From Aptenodytes patagonicus (Eukaryota; Chordata; Aves; Sphenisciformes; Spheniscidae), in the NCBI RefSeq assembly GCF_965638725.1, contig NW_027472023.1, forward strand, positions 434,001 through 498,000: DNA of 64,000 bases, in the 5' to 3' direction. The position numbers and the translations under genes are program-made. This document shows positions 10,945 through 22,624 of the stretch, in pieces. The stretch's first letter is position 1. Every line of letters begins with the position of its first letter. Under the pieces are notes generated by a model. That model saw nothing but the letters and a program-made list of their open reading frames with translations, was not told where the DNA came from and did not search any database.

Positions 10945-13140
10945 CTTGTGCTCCCCAAGCACAGGTGCACACGCGCGCTCTCTCATGCACAGGACACGAC
11001 CATGCACATGGACAGTCAAGAAAGCCCAGGGCTGGCACGGGAGCCTCCCTGCAGAGAGGAGCACTACTTCCAGCTTGGCCTGCGACAGCTGGGTGCTGAG
11101 CACGTGGCAGGAGGTGGGGGGGGCCACCAGGGACCGCTGAGAAGAGAAGGAGCTTCCCCTGCCCTGCTGTGCCAGGCGCTCATGGGGCCCCTCCTGCCTG
11201 TGGGGCTGCCCTGCCCTGGGGCCTCTGTGACGCCACCTCCAGCGTCAACACCCCACCCTGTGAGGTCAACACACCTCCACCTCCGGGATCCCCTTCCTTT
11301 TGTTCCCCCACCAGCCCCAGCAGCAAGTGCAGCCTCCCTGCCTGGCCCTGCCTCGGCCCAGGCTACTGCCTTCTTCCCACCGCTCGCAGCCACACACAGA
11401 CCCCTGGCCACCCTCCTCGCCCGGCCGAGGGCCATGGGGACCGTGGGGATACTGTGCCCTCACCGTTCTCTCCCCCGTCAGGGACCTTCCACTGCACCGT
11501 GGACACAGGACAGGTCGCTGGCGAGTACTCTCCAAACTCCTGCCCGGCAGCACCGAGGTTCTCCTCCAGATGCTCCCCCACCTCCAGGAGCAGCCCCCTT
11601 TATACCTGCCAGGGTGCCCATGTCACAAGCCCACAGTGACATCACGGTGACACGGCCACCGCTGCCCACTGTGACATGGCAATCACCTCCCCGGGGCTGG
11701 TGGCAAGAGCTGAAGTGGGGCCCAGTCGTGGCCACCGGGGAAACAGGGCGTCACTCTCAGCACCCACCCTTAGAGCATGGGTGGGAGCAACCACGGGCAC
11801 CGCATGTTGGCATCTTCCTGTGGTGTATGCCTGTCCCATGGCAGTCCAGCTGTGGCAGCTCCCCACCCCAAGTCCAAGCAGGACCCAGGCTGCGCATGTA
11901 CTCCCAGCAGGAACATGCAGACAGTCACAGACACGTACGTGCTCCACGGGTGTGCACATGTGCACGGACAGACACACTACGTGGGCTCCAGCACAGGGCT
12001 CAACCATCCATCCTCCACCAGGATCCAGCATTCAGTCCCAGGTGGGAACTTCAGCTGGGAAAGGGGAAAAATAAAGGCGAGCCCTCTGCTCTAGCCTGGG
12101 CAGACACCCTGCTTGCAGACTCCCAAGAGGAATGGGGTGTCTCTCTTGCTCAGAGAGCCGCGGCTGCTGGCACATGGGGGGACACCAGGAGGAAGGGGTT
12201 GGGGGCACGCAGCAGGCAGGCAGTGACCCACGTGCTTCAGCTCTGGCCCTTCGAGCGGCTGCGTGCAGCGGCACCGCATTCAGGAGTTGGCAGACCGGGT
12301 CACTCTGGCCTCCATCCAACAGGGCCTTTCCCCTCGGCAGCAAAACCTGTGAGTGGCTGGAGAAGCTGTCAGGGAGCAGCCGGGGCTGTGCCAGCCAGTG
12401 GCTGTGGGGTCAGCAGGGACAGGGCCTTGGGGACAGGGCCACCGGCTACGAGATTGCTCAAGTGGGCCCCATGGGATGGAGTGCAAGCGGCAACGGGGCC
12501 ATGGGGACAGCACCGCTGGGGATGGGGCCAGGGGGCCAGTGGGCTGTGGGGCCAGCAGGGACGGGAGCCTAGGGAGGGAGGCAGACCAGGGTCATGGGGA
12601 CTGTGGGGAGGGAGAAGGGCACAGGCTGGTGGGCTGTGGCGTGGAAGGGCAGCATGGGGGCCATACGGGCCGTGGAGTGAGAGGGCAGGCGGGTGGCTGT
12701 GGGGCCATGGGGAGCTGTGGGGAGAAAGGGAGGGGGCTTGGGGGAGGTCTAGGGGGCTGTGGATGATAACGTTTGCCGGCCTCCGTGTAAATGCATCCCC
12801 GGCTGCTGGAGCCTGAGTTAATGTCGGACATGATTACGGGGGTTGGCCTGCACAGTGCTAAATGGTTGCCAAAAAGGTGGAGTAAAAAACACTACCGTGG
12901 CCTGAGAAGATGGTGGTTCCACCTGATTATATAGTGTCATAAAAACTCCAGGGATGCAGGGAGGGAGGGCAGGTGAGGCCAGCACGCAGGGACCTGGCTT
13001 GCGGCAGGCAGGGTGGCGGCACCCAGTGCCTAGCAGATGAGACTGGGCCTGGCCTCGAGGGGCTACAGGGACTGACACGCGGTGCAAGACCCTCTCCCTG
13101 CGCCCCAACAAACACGCCCGAGCACATGGAGGTGGAGATA
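10945..13140. other. GC-rich region, upstream part of the coiled-coil gene; no exon proven
   Basis: Possible short minus-strand exons exist (for example STQLSQAKLE near 11080-11100), but I could not confirm phase or boundaries. 12340-12770 is a degenerate G-rich repeat ('gctgtggggccagcagggac'). The long open frame on the plus strand here (about 10756-12816) is attributed to GC bias. 12780-13140 has no recognised gene. Confidence 0.4.
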
Positions 13141-13148
13141 GAAAAGGC

Positions 13149-13154
13149 TTTATT
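13149..13154 (-). terminator. Polyadenylation signal AATAAA
   Basis: TTTATT on the plus strand reads AATAAA on the minus strand, 14 bases past the stop codon of the terminal exon at 13168-13287. Confidence 0.75.
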
Positions 13155-13167
13155 GGGGGGGCGTCTG

Positions 13168-13287
13168 TCAAAAGGGCAGCGGCCCCTCACTGACCACGGG
13201 GAGGATCTTTCCCAGTGCATATGCCAGGTCGGTGTAGGTCTCCTCACACAGCACACACAACAGCAGTCCGTAGAAGAGCTGGGGGTC
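13168..13287 (-). CDS. Terminal coding exon of an unidentified gene
   Basis: A CCTCATAG acceptor is followed by 39 codons ([20 protein letters not shown], then [19 protein letters not shown]) and TGA, then AATAAA within 20 bases. This layout is that of a genuine last exon. The protein is not recognised. It is hydrophobic near the start ([10 protein letters not shown]), possibly a helix in a helical-repeat protein. Its other exons should lie to the right, but a CR1 and the segmental duplication begin at ~13490, and no convincing upstream exon was found in 13300-13490. It may be a 3' stub. Confidence 0.5.
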   Translation of the reverse strand, partial: DPQLFYGLLLCVLCEETYTDLAYALGKILPVVSEGPLPF

Positions 13288-13489
13288 CTATGAGGAGGTG
13301 CAGAACTGGCCCTGGACAGTTCTCGTAGCAAGCCGACAGTCTGGAGAAGGATCGGCTCAGGTTGGGCCCTTTTGTCCTGGGCTGCTCCTGTGCTGGGCCA
13401 GCCTAAAGGCAAGCAGACATCTGCCATGCTCCTGCAGAGGCTCACCCCTGCGGAGGGCTGCAGACCGCCCCAGCGCACCCGTGCCCAAT

Positions 13490-14306
13490 AAGATCATGGA
13501 GCACATCCTCCCGGAAGGCATGTCAGAACATATTGAAGACAGGGAGGTGATTACAGACAGCCAACATGGCTTCACCAAGGGCAAACTGCGCATGAGCCAA
13601 AATGGATTGAGCGCAGTCCTGTGGAGAAGGACATGGGGATCCTGGTGGATGAGAAATTGGACATGAGGCAGCCATGTGCGCTTGCAATCCCAGAAAGTCA
13701 ATCGTATCCTGGGCTGCATCCAAAGAAGCGTGGCCAGCAGGTGGAGGGAGGGGATTCTCCCCCTCTACGCCGCTCTGGTGAGACCCCACCTGGAGCATCC
13801 AGCTCTGGTGTCCCCAGTCCAAGAAAGACATGGTCCTCTTAGAGTGGGTCCAGAGGATTGCCACAAAAGTGATCCAAGGTCTGGAACACCTCTGCTATGA
13901 AGAAAGGCTGAGAGAGTTGGGGTTGTTCAGCCTGGAGTAGAGAAGGCTCTGGGCAGACCTTCCTGCGGCCTTTCAGTATATAAAGGGGGCCTAGAAGAAA
14001 GATGGAGGGAGACTTTTTACCAAGGCCTGTAGAGACAGGACAAGGGGCAACGGTTTTAAACTGAAAGAGGGTAGGTTTAGCCTGGACATAAGGAAGAAAT
14101 GTTTTACGATAAGGGTGGTGAGACAGTGGAACAGGTTGCCCAGAGAAGTTGTGGATGCCCCATCGCTGGAAAAGGGTTCAGGGTCAGGCTGGATGGGGCT
14201 CTGAGCAACCTGATCTAATGAGAGATGTCCCTGTCCATGGCAGGGGGGTTGGACTAGATGATCTTTAAAGGTCCCCTTCCAACCCAAACCATTCTATGAT
14301 TCTATG
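13490..14306 (+). mobile_element. CR1 LINE, internally deleted
   Basis: Sense strand plus. It begins with RT-coding sequence ([30 protein letters not shown]), then a deletion, then the 3' part ([21 protein letters not shown]-like) and the 3' end 'ccaaaccattctatgattct' at ~14300. The 3' part from 13919 is shared with 42432-42783, so the CR1 was already present before the segmental duplication. Confidence 0.9.
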
Positions 14307-15289
14307 AGCTGGAGCAGCCCCCACCCAGCTGCTCGCCAGGCGCAGCACATTGCCTCGGTGCCCAGACGGCCGCGGGCTAAGGAACATCCCTGGGCAGCCA
14401 GGGAGGCAGAGGAGGCGGTACAGGCCTTGCCGGGAAGCGCTCTGGGTGCCTGCAGCAGCTCTTCCTGGCCTGGGGACAGCGGCTGGCCCCAGCACTGGGA
14501 AGAGGGAGGCAGGGAGGCAGGGAGGCAGGGAGGGAGGCCAGGAGAGCAGCACGACTCGAGAGAGAGAGCCAGCCTGGCTGCTGATTATTTCCACGATGCA
14601 CAGAGTCACCTCCATTAGCACTGTTAGCATCTTCCGTTAGACCGAAGACATATCTACAGACATGTAGACTGTATGTATGCATGCTCCTTGGCCAGTCCCG
14701 CAGGGGTCTGTGCGGTACCCACATGCCCAGCTCCCTGATAGTCACCCTGGGGGGCTGCGCACAGCGCTCTCACAGCTCAATCCTTGCAGGCTGCCGCACC
14801 ACCGGGAGGTGGCTGAGGAGCCTGGCGTGGGGCCGAGGGACAAGCCCGAGTCTTTGGGCTTGTCTGCAGCACCTGCACACGGGGTTTTGAGGGGGGGGGC
14901 CGCTTAAACCAGCACTGCCTCTGGACTAAGCCACGTGGAACTACAGCCTCTTCTGAAGCACCGCAGTTCACCACAGTTCACTGCCATCAGCAGCTGGCAA
15001 TGCCTGAGTGCAAAAAAGGCAATTCCCTGATCTACTTCAGTGTGAAAAATCTCCAGCTTCTCACAAAACTACCTTCCTGCCCGGAGCACAGGGCATGCCA
15101 CCGCCTGGCACAGGAGGAGGTGTGTAACGGCACAGCAGCTTGCCGGGGTAGGCAAAGGAGGTGCTGCTCTCTGTGCTCCCAGGTGCTTCTGGGCCCCTTG
15201 TCTCTGGGAGCTGCAGGTGTGGGCAGGGGCTAACCCACAGGGTTTCTCCCTCCCAGGTGGCACAGCAACCCCCTCCTGGGTAGCCCCTC

Positions 15290-15353
15290 TGAGGTCATCA
15301 TGGCCACCACCAGTTGGCTCTTGTGAGGTCATAACCTGCTGCCCTCCATAAAA
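15290..15353 (+). promoter_or_regulatory. Putative promoter of SUN-domain gene copy 1
   Basis: TGAGGTCA occurs twice, at 15290-15297 and 15324-15331 (34 bases apart). It differs by one base from the CRE palindrome TGACGTCA. ATAAAA at 15348-15353 is TATA-like and lies 58 bases before the ATG. CRE-type sites near a TATA box are common in germ-cell promoters; that reading is inference. Confidence 0.5.
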
Positions 15354-15410
15354 CCCCACGCCGCAGAGGTGGGCAGCAGCGCGAAGCAGAGCGCTTTCAG
15401 CAGCTAGTGG

Positions 15411-18400
15411 ATGCCTGGAGAAGAGGTGCTTGGGTCTCGGGAGGAGAGCAGGCTTTTCCCTCTGCCTGGCCAGCGTGCTGGGGTTGCGGAGATGCCGGCC
15501 AGGTTGGGCAGGTGGGTGCAGGAAGGCCTAGAAAGCAGAGAGGGATCAGGCCAGAAGCCTTGTGTGCCACCTGGCTTCCTGGCAGGAGCAGGCAGCCCCA
15601 GAGCATGGGGGCTGTTTGCCCTACTGCCCTCCAGCCGGGCAGCCCAGCAACCCCAGTCTGTGGGCACGGCCCTGCCCCTTCTCTGGGAAGAGCCGAGCGG
15701 GGCCAGGCTGCTGCCCCGGTGTCAGGCCAGAGGTCTTTGTGTCCCAGGGGTGCTGTGCAACGGGCCAGACCTTCCCAAGTGCTGAGCACACAGGAGCCTG
15801 GTAGCAAGCGAGCTCCTAAAGGGATCCCTGGCAAATATGTGTCCCAACCTTGGGCTTTGGTAACAACAGTGTTCCCTCTCTTTTAGACAATGCAACACCC
15901 GCCAGAAGGGCAGGAGGGTCCTGAGGCTCCTTTTCCTGCTGCTTCCCCTCCTGTTGGGTGAGTATCCCTGACCAAAAATGGTCCTCTCAGTCCTGGAGAG
16001 AGGGACCAGCTCCTGAGGAAAATAACCATCTCTTGACAATGTGACCCACAGCTGCTGTCTACCGCTGGGGCTCAACGGTGTGGGGAGAGGGAGCGTTGCG
16101 GGTAAGTGTCTCTTGCTGTGGGGAAGCCAATGCCTGTAAAGGCCGTGGCTCTGCCCTCCTGCCTCCCCTGGGAACATGGGACGTCTGGTCAAAAATGCCC
16201 ATCACGGCTGAGGCGGGAGGGGTGGGGGGTGGGGGGGCACTTCTGTTCGTCCTTCGGTCTCCATGTTCGTTCAACACAGAGACAGATCTTCCCAAGTGAC
16301 CTCCGCAGGGTGGCAGGCTGAAGCGCGGAGCACTTTGGCAGAAGGTGCCTTTGCTGCCTGCATCCCTCTCGGAGAGCCTGGGGGGGCAGACGGAGACCCA
16401 AAAGATGCTCTGCTGAACGTGGCTGGTTAAAGAGCCCAACCTTCGTGTCGGGGTCTCTCCAAAGTGACTCGAAGCAGCAGGACATTCTGCCAGCTCTCCC
16501 TAGGGGAGTGTCCTTTGGGGAGCCCTGGCAGTGCTCCTCGTGCTTGCTCCAGCGGAGTGTCTCTCCAAAGTGTCAATTTTGGCAGTCAACAAGCTACTTA
16601 AGGAGTCCATCCCGCCCCCTCTTTGTCTTGCAGGAGGCGTCAGGGCTTTCTGAAACGGAGCTGCAGTCTCTGGGGTAAGAGCACTTTCTCGCCCGGGAAC
16701 GTGTTCTGTGGAGCCGTCTCAGCTGGCTTCGTGCTGCCTGCACTCACTCGCCTCGCGTCCAGGGCCCCTGACCTTCCCCGTCTGCTACTTGCGGTGGCAG
16801 AAGGGAGCCATTTGTAAACCAGAGGAAAGAAAGGGTCTGGGGGACAGGGGGTGACCCAAGGCCCGGGGACCCTTCTCTGCACAGTGTTTGGAGCCTGCCT
16901 GCAGGGGCTGGGCAGCTGCTGGGCAAGACCTGCTTTCCCTTTGCCTCCAGGAACTCACAGGCTTGGCTGGAGCAGAAGACGTGGGAGCTCAAGGAGACGG
17001 TGGCTCAGGTGTCTGCTGCGAGGGCAACCATTCTTCAGGCAGTGAGAGAGGTCCTCGGAGACCATGGTGTCCAAGAGGAGAAGAGAGAGGTGAGGGTGCT
17101 GGGGGCAGATCAGAGACCTCGCTGTCTTTCTGGCCTCCCTCCTGCTGCTTCCTCTTGGCACTCTCAAAGTCGGCACCTTTGCCGACGGGTCTTGCCTTGC
17201 ATTTTCTGACACAGAGGCGCTCCTTGGCTCTGTGCTAGGACTCGGTGTTCATGCGGAACGGCCCGTGCATGTGTTTGTGTTCACTGCCATTCCCATTTTT
17301 TTTTTCCCCCCAGGAAATTCTGCAGCTGACCCAGGCGGCAATTAAGAAGGTGCTTGAAGGCTACGTCCGGATGCCGGACTGGGCTCTGGAAGCCATAGGT
17401 ATGCAGACAGGAAGTCTCGCTGCCCTCCGTTTGTGTGTGGCACTCCCCCAAAGTCTGCCAAGCTCTGCTTTCAAGCCTGAGAAATACATCCTAATGCACT
17501 GCTTCCACTCCTAATCTCTGGCCTCCTTCATGTCAGGTGCCACCATTGATGCGGAGAGGACATCCAAGAGTTATGGTGGGCAAGGCAAGATGACCTGGTG
17601 GCTTTCTCTGTTCGGCTTCTCTTCTGCAAACCCTCCAGAGGCAATCTTGCAGGTATCACAAGGGAAGTCCTGACTTGTGGTTCACCTCCTTGCTTTTGGA
17701 TTGGCAGACCAAGCGCACAGCACTTCCCTTCAGCCCGGCCCTATCGCTCAGCCCTGCAGGCTGCGTCGCATTCCTGACCCCTGCGATCCCTGACAGCACT
17801 GCCCTCCCATCAGGAGGGGGACCGAGCTGAACCCAGCTTCCGCGACCTGCCCACCACCCTTGGTTGCAGTTTGTCCTTGGCAGCCCCACTGCCATACCGC
17901 ATCTCTGAGGGTCCCTTTCCAGAGGGGGTGGGAGTGGTGGGGGCTGCTGAGCCACGGAAGCCGCGAGAGATGCTCCTCTGGGCCCCGGCCCTGATCTGGT
18001 CTACCAAGTCTGAAGCAGGGTCCCAATCTGCATTGGACCGTGCAGCTGCAGCGCAATCTTTGAAGGGCAATGGGGTGAGGTACACTGGGGAGACCTGCCC
18101 TGTCTCTGCAGGCTCTGAGAAAGCAGAGCTGGCTTGGGAAAGCTGGAGGAGCCCAGAGGTTTTGTAGAAACACTTCCATATTGCCCTGCTGCCCAGCGAC
18201 TTGTACTCATTTACGAGCAGGATCGCAGCCCACAGGCAAGGCAAAGTCTCTGCTTCTGGCCAAACAGGCAGCTCTGTTGGCTCTTGGGCTGCCTTGCCGC
18301 TGACGGTCATGGCTTTCTGGTTTCAGCCCCGTATTGCCCCTGGCAGCTGCTGGGCTTTCCAAGGATCTCGGGGCCACGTGGTCGTCCGGCTGCCTGAGCA

Positions 18401-19701
18401 AATCTGGCCAACGGCTTTCACCATCTGGCATATCTCGGAGGCAGTCTCTCCTTCCGGGGAAGTCAGCAGTGCCCCCAAAGAGTTTGCTGTCTCTGTAAGT
18501 CTTTGCCTTGTGCTTCTCGGGGGGGGGGGCCGGCCCCAGGGAAAAGCTGTACCAGAGACGTGCTTCTCTCGGCGGCTGCTCTCAGACATGTGTCTGGGGC
18601 TGGCTGCTGCAGAGCACCGCATCCCCTGGGGGGCCACTGGGGACACGTGGGGGTTCTGTGCCTCTGGGGGCTTCTTCTCTGCTTCATGGCCAAGGATCCT
18701 GGAGCACGTGCTGAAAGCACCCTGACCCAGAGTCAGCCTAAGCTGTGCTAGACTACCGCTAGAGCCGAGGGAGGTGGGGAAGGGTTCCCGGGTTCGGCCT
18801 CGGCGTGCCCTTTTTCTGACGCCCTGTGCGAGCCTGACCTGCTCCTTTTGTCTCTTGTCTTTGAGGGAGTGGATGAGGCAGCGGCAGAAACTCTCCTGGG
18901 AACGTTCACCTACGACGTGCACAAGGAGATCGCTCAGACATTCCATGTGCAGGTACCGCAAGAGCTGTGGGCAGGATGCCTGGGAAGAAGGCGGGGTTGT
19001 CTGCAAGTCCTTGGAGGAAAGAGTGCGGAGGATCACCCCAGCCAGCCTCTGCTCTCCCACGCTCCTTGCTCCTGCAGGGAAGACGGCAAGAGGAGAGCAA
19101 ATGGGGCTTTGCTCTGCTGACCGAGGCAGCTGCCCCACCTTTGCAAGGTGGGGTGGTTCCTTTTCCTTCGGGTAGCGCAGAGAAAGCAGCAGTGGGAAGG
19201 GGCCCAGGCAGGGAAACAGTCCCCCTCGGGGGAGACGGCGGGAGGGAGGATGGCAGATGTCTCCCCACCCCCCCCGCAGTGGGATTCTCCCCGCATCCCG
19301 CAGCAGCCCAGGCAGCAAAGGGCCTCCGGTTTCCACAGCCCCCCTCAGCAAGCCTCTGAGGCCAGGCCTTTGCTTTCTGGGCACAGAGGGCTCCTCCGTG
19401 GCCCTGGCAAAGGGGGATCTGGTTGACCTTGCTGCCTCCTTCGTCAGGGCTGCTGTTTGGTCCTCGGCAGGGGGAGCACGGGTAGAGGGGGCTCCGGCGA
19501 TGTGCTGTGGCTCTTGCCACCTGTGTCATGATGGCTCCCCCCATTTCTTTACAGAAGGAGCTTCCCAGGACCTTTCGCTACATCAAATTCCAGGTGCAGA
19601 GCAACTGGGGAAACCCAGAGTACACCTGTGTGTACCGAGTACAGGTTCACGGGAAGACGGCGAGCCACAACGACCACCCGCAGGCCCAAGAGCTCCTTTA
19701 G
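15411..19701 (+). CDS. SUN-domain protein, SUN3/SPAG4-like, copy 1 (complete, 10 exons)
   Basis: SUN proteins cross the inner nuclear membrane and bind KASH proteins in the perinuclear space to form LINC complexes. Exons: 15411-15511, 15887-15957, 16052-16101, 16634-16674, 16951-17089, 17314-17398, 17537-17652, 18327-18494, 18866-18952, 19555-19701. All have GT-AG sites, all phases agree, and they total 1005 bases (334 aa plus TAG). Residues ~1-43 are a short basic nucleoplasmic tail, ~45-61 a membrane helix (RRVLRLLFLLLPLLL), ~80-150 a coiled coil, and ~163-334 the SUN domain. Family motifs present are SCWAFQGSRG, VVVRLPEQIWPTAFTIWHIS, VSPSGEVSSAPKEFAV and the terminal SNWGNPEYTCVYR…VHG. Length is close to mammalian SUN3. 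Start chosen as the first ATG after the TATA-like box, in phase with the membrane exon. AATAAA follows at 19709. Which paralogue it is (SUN3, SPAG4, SUN5) needs a tree. Confidence 0.88.
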
Positions 19702-19708
19702 GAAGAAT

Positions 19709-19714
19709 AATAAA
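19709..19714 (+). terminator. Polyadenylation signal of SUN gene copy 1
   Basis: AATAAA starts 8 bases after the stop codon, followed by a GT-rich stretch (gatgatgtgtgg). Confidence 0.75.
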
Positions 19715-20029
19715 GCAAAGATGATGTGTGGCAGCTCGACTTGTGTATGTTCCTTGCAAATGTTCTTCCAGGGAGCTTCCAACAGCTTGCGCCGCTAGTG
19801 GGGAAGGGAGCTTTCTCCCTCAGGAGAAGGATGCTCGTGGTCCGGGCTGCAAGGGACAGGGCAGGGGAATGGGGCTTGAAGGAGAAGCCCCCGCTGGTCC
19901 AGCTCCAGCTTGCGCAGCCCAGGGTCGCTCACCAAAGCTCCAGTGTCACTGGGAGAGCAGAATCACAGCCCCGGGAAAGCTCTCCTGCTGGCAGAGAAGA
20001 GGAGTGAGGCAGGCCTGTCTGCAAGGCCC

Positions 20030-21037
20030 TGTGCCCTCTCTCCATAGGCAGTGGGATGCCCGTGCCAGTGGTCCAAGGGCATTAGGCAGCTTCGGACTTC
20101 TCCAGGATGTGATGTTTCAGGATTTCTTTTTTCCCTGCACTGCGGGGTGGGCAGGGGGGCATTTTGGGGTCCACCAGGGAGATGTACAGCAGAGCCAAGA
20201 GAGATGCCCAGGCCCCTCACCCCAGTCCGGAGTGGGGGGTGTTTTGCCCAGCACAGAGCAAGCTCCCACAGTGGTACTCGAAGAGGGTGGTTGGAAATAG
20301 CTGAGAAATTTGCCCCCTGCTCTGCCTGACCCCTCTCCTGTCCCCCAGGAGACGACTTCTGTTCCTCGCAGCTTCGAGCAGACCTCTGCCACTTGCAGAC
20401 ATCTTTCTGGCTCCTGTCCGCTCCTCCAGCCTGCTCGGGAGAGCCCTTTGTCTTCTCCTATGCGGCTCAACACATCTCTGAGCAACTCGGGACTCCTGGA
20501 AGCAGCTCTGCACAACTCTGAGCAGCTCCCAGGCTCTCCTCCATGCCCCCCAGGCCTGGGGCAGGACAGGGGCGGGGGGTGGGTCTGTGCAGTGCTGGGG
20601 TGCTGGGGGTGCCTGGTGCCAGCCCCAGCAGAGGCTGGGCAGCACCCTGGCTCCCTGTTGGCCCCCTGGGGGATTGCCATGCCGGCCGAGGTCTCTTCTC
20701 ACAGCCCAGATGCCCACAGTGTCCGTAGCAGGGGGAAGACGGTGCAGGCAGAGGAGACCGATGAGTCGCTGCCGCAGGAGATGGTGGCTGTGCGGCTGGT
20801 AGGACAGACAACCCCGCTGTGGGCCTTGGGGAGGGAAGAGTCTGCACTGTGCCCGGGGGACATGGGGGCACTGATCTCAGCAGGGACGAGGGAGGGGGTC
20901 TGAGCCCCCAAACCTCAGCCACCTCGCACAGCCCAACACATGTCCCTGCTGTGCCTTGGCCTGTAGGAGGAGCAGCGGGCTTCAAGGAGGCATAAGATCA
21001 CTTCTTGGCTGAGGTGAGTTTCCCGGGGGGCTCGGGG
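20030..21037 (+). pseudogene. Rearranged exons of the coiled-coil/membrane-anchor gene
   Basis: Plus-strand copy of exons seen on the minus strand at 7865-8989, in permuted order: QWDARASG exon (~20047-20116), start of the anchor exon (20349-20368) cut after 'cttctgttcctcgc', then the earlier exon QTSATCRHLSGSCPLLQP (from ~20379), KTVQAEETDESLPQEMVAVRL (20706-20799) and EEQRASRRHKITSWL (~20968-21014). The anchor helix is missing. The order (late exons before early ones) fits a remnant of tandem duplication with the join at ~20369. The right edge joins antisense ESPL1 at ~21038. Confidence 0.65.
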
Positions 21038-22611
21038 TCGTAGGCCACACTGACACTGGTAAAGAGCTCGATGCTACAGTAGAGCAGCTGCTTCACCATG
21101 AGCTTCTGTTTGACGCTGTCAGGAGGAACCTGCAGAAGGGAGGGAAGGAGAAAAACAGCATTCGTGGGGCCCGGGCAGCACCAGGCGCTGCTGCTTGACG
21201 GGGACACCGGAGAGGGACCCTCTGCTGATGGATTAAGGGGAACATCGAGCCCGGAGCGGGGTTACGAACCCTCCAGCTGCTCACAGAGGCTCTGATCGAC
21301 CACACTACGTGGTGGCCCCACTCCCAGCCCCTGCCTTACCCTCTCCAGCAGCTGGTGGAGGACACGGCAGTGACCCTCGGTGAAGGCACAGAGGCTGAGC
21401 ACATCCTCCCAGCCAAAGGGCTGCTGCTTGCTCCTCTTCGCGTACTCGCCGAGGGAGGAGACGATGAACTGGCAGCTCTCAGCCAGCACCTGAGGAAGCG
21501 CTCCAAGGCCTGGGATAAGGGCAGCCCCGCGGGGCAAGCACTCTTGGCCAGCACCTGGCTCAGCTGAACCCCGGCCTCCGGGAGGGACAGGGGGTCACCG
21601 AAAGACTTTGCGGAGCTGCCGGTGGCCCCCAAGAAGCCCCTCACGTCCTTTACTGCCTCCTCAGCCTCACTGTACCCGCCGCTCTTGCAGAGATGCCGGC
21701 ACTGCTCCAGGTGAGCTCGAAGAAGCAGAGGGATTGCTGGAGGGTGGGCGGCCTCATCGCCTCCTTTCGCAGAGCCGCGAGCAAGCAGTACCCGAGCTGT
21801 CAGCTGAGGAAAGCCGAGGACGGCACCCGCTGGGCTTCGTACAAGGTGGCAGCTGACTGCTGTGCCGTCTGGGAGGTGAAGAAGGGGGGTGCAGTGGCAG
21901 CAAGGCCGCCCCATCCTCCTCCAGCAGCAGGAGGAAGCGCAGGGCTCGCAGATGGACTGAGAGGATGGCTCTACCCTCCTCCTGCGGCCGGTCAGGCTCG
22001 GCCAGGGCGTCCGCCCCTCTCCAGAGCACGCTGAAGCTGCTGTAGGCAATGTCCATGAAGTCCTTGGAGGGCGCCTGGCCGGGGCGGTAAGTCAGCAGCT
22101 GGGCACGGAGGAGGTCGGCCACCCTCCAGCAGGCATCGCCGCTTCCCTGGCCGGCCGCGTTCCTCCACCGGTGGTAGAGGATCTTCTCCAGGTAGAGGGG
22201 AGCAGGCTGTGACACAGCAGTCAGGTAGCCCCGGCACGCCTCCTCGGCCACGGCCACCAGGCTGGTGGCATGTGCCGGGCAGCCCCCGGGCTCGGCCATC
22301 CGCTCGGCACAGATCCGCAGGACTCTGTCGCAGACCTGGCTTTTCCGCAGCCGGGAGGCCTGGCTGGAGTCGGAGGCGGCTCCAGGACAGCAGCAGAGGC
22401 GTTCCTGGGGAGGGGAGGGTGTCAGAGCCACGGCACCCAGCCCAGGGCCCTCTGGGGGAGGGTTCCCACCCTGCGGTGCTGGCAGCGGAGCCCCCCGGTC
22501 CCCCGCTCACCCTTAGCTCGGTGAGCAGCTCCTCTATGTCCTCCCAGCTGTCCATCCGGGCAGCAAAATCAGCTCCTTTGAGGTGCTTCACATGTGACAC
22601 CAGGCTGGTGA
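21038..22611 (-). pseudogene. ESPL1: ESPL1 (separase) N-terminal part, frameshifted and truncated
   Basis: Separase is the cysteine protease that cleaves cohesin at anaphase; its N-terminal half is a helical-repeat scaffold and no protease domain is present here. Exon 22511-22611 encodes VKHLKGADFAARMDSWEDIE-ELLTELR. A large exon ending at 22404 encodes CDRVLRICAERMAEPGG, PLYLEKILYHRWRNAAGQGS, SSFSVLWRGADALAE, LRALRFLLLLEEDG, LLRAHLEQCRHLCKSGGYSE and VLAESCQFIVSSLGEYAKRS, down to a donor at 21339. Exon ~21038-21129 encodes KQKLMVKQLLYCSIELFTSV. These align in order with the human N-terminus. Frameshifts are needed near 21890-21900 and 21520-21560. The last exon is cut at 21038 by fused foreign sequence. 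In the first exon the residue aligning with the human start Met is Val (GTG). Confidence 0.8.
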
Positions 22612-22624
22612 CTTGGGGGCGGGC

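Larger units (their letters stand above)
13919..20215 (+). repeat. Segmental duplication, copy 1 (~6.3 kb)
   Basis: Matches 42432-48555 in the same orientation, with only scattered substitutions and a few indels visible by eye. The main difference is ~130 bases present here at about 16690-16880 and absent from copy 2. It carries CR1 sequence at its left edge, an upstream region, the full SUN-domain gene and its 3' flank. Similarity falls off after ~20215, where copy 2 instead resembles the locus near 8.1 kb. Confidence 0.9.

Noticed and set aside
10756..12816. 686-codon plus-strand open frame
   Set aside because: Low stop density from GC-rich sequence. It runs antisense to phased, spliced exons of the coiled-coil gene, and the composition (P/R/G/H-rich) fits no protein family.
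20998..21037. Continuation of the separase exon through PEPPGKLTSAKK to a stop
   Set aside because: These residues come from the antisense of the fused coiled-coil gene sequence (it matches 8341-8380), so they are a join artefact and not separase.
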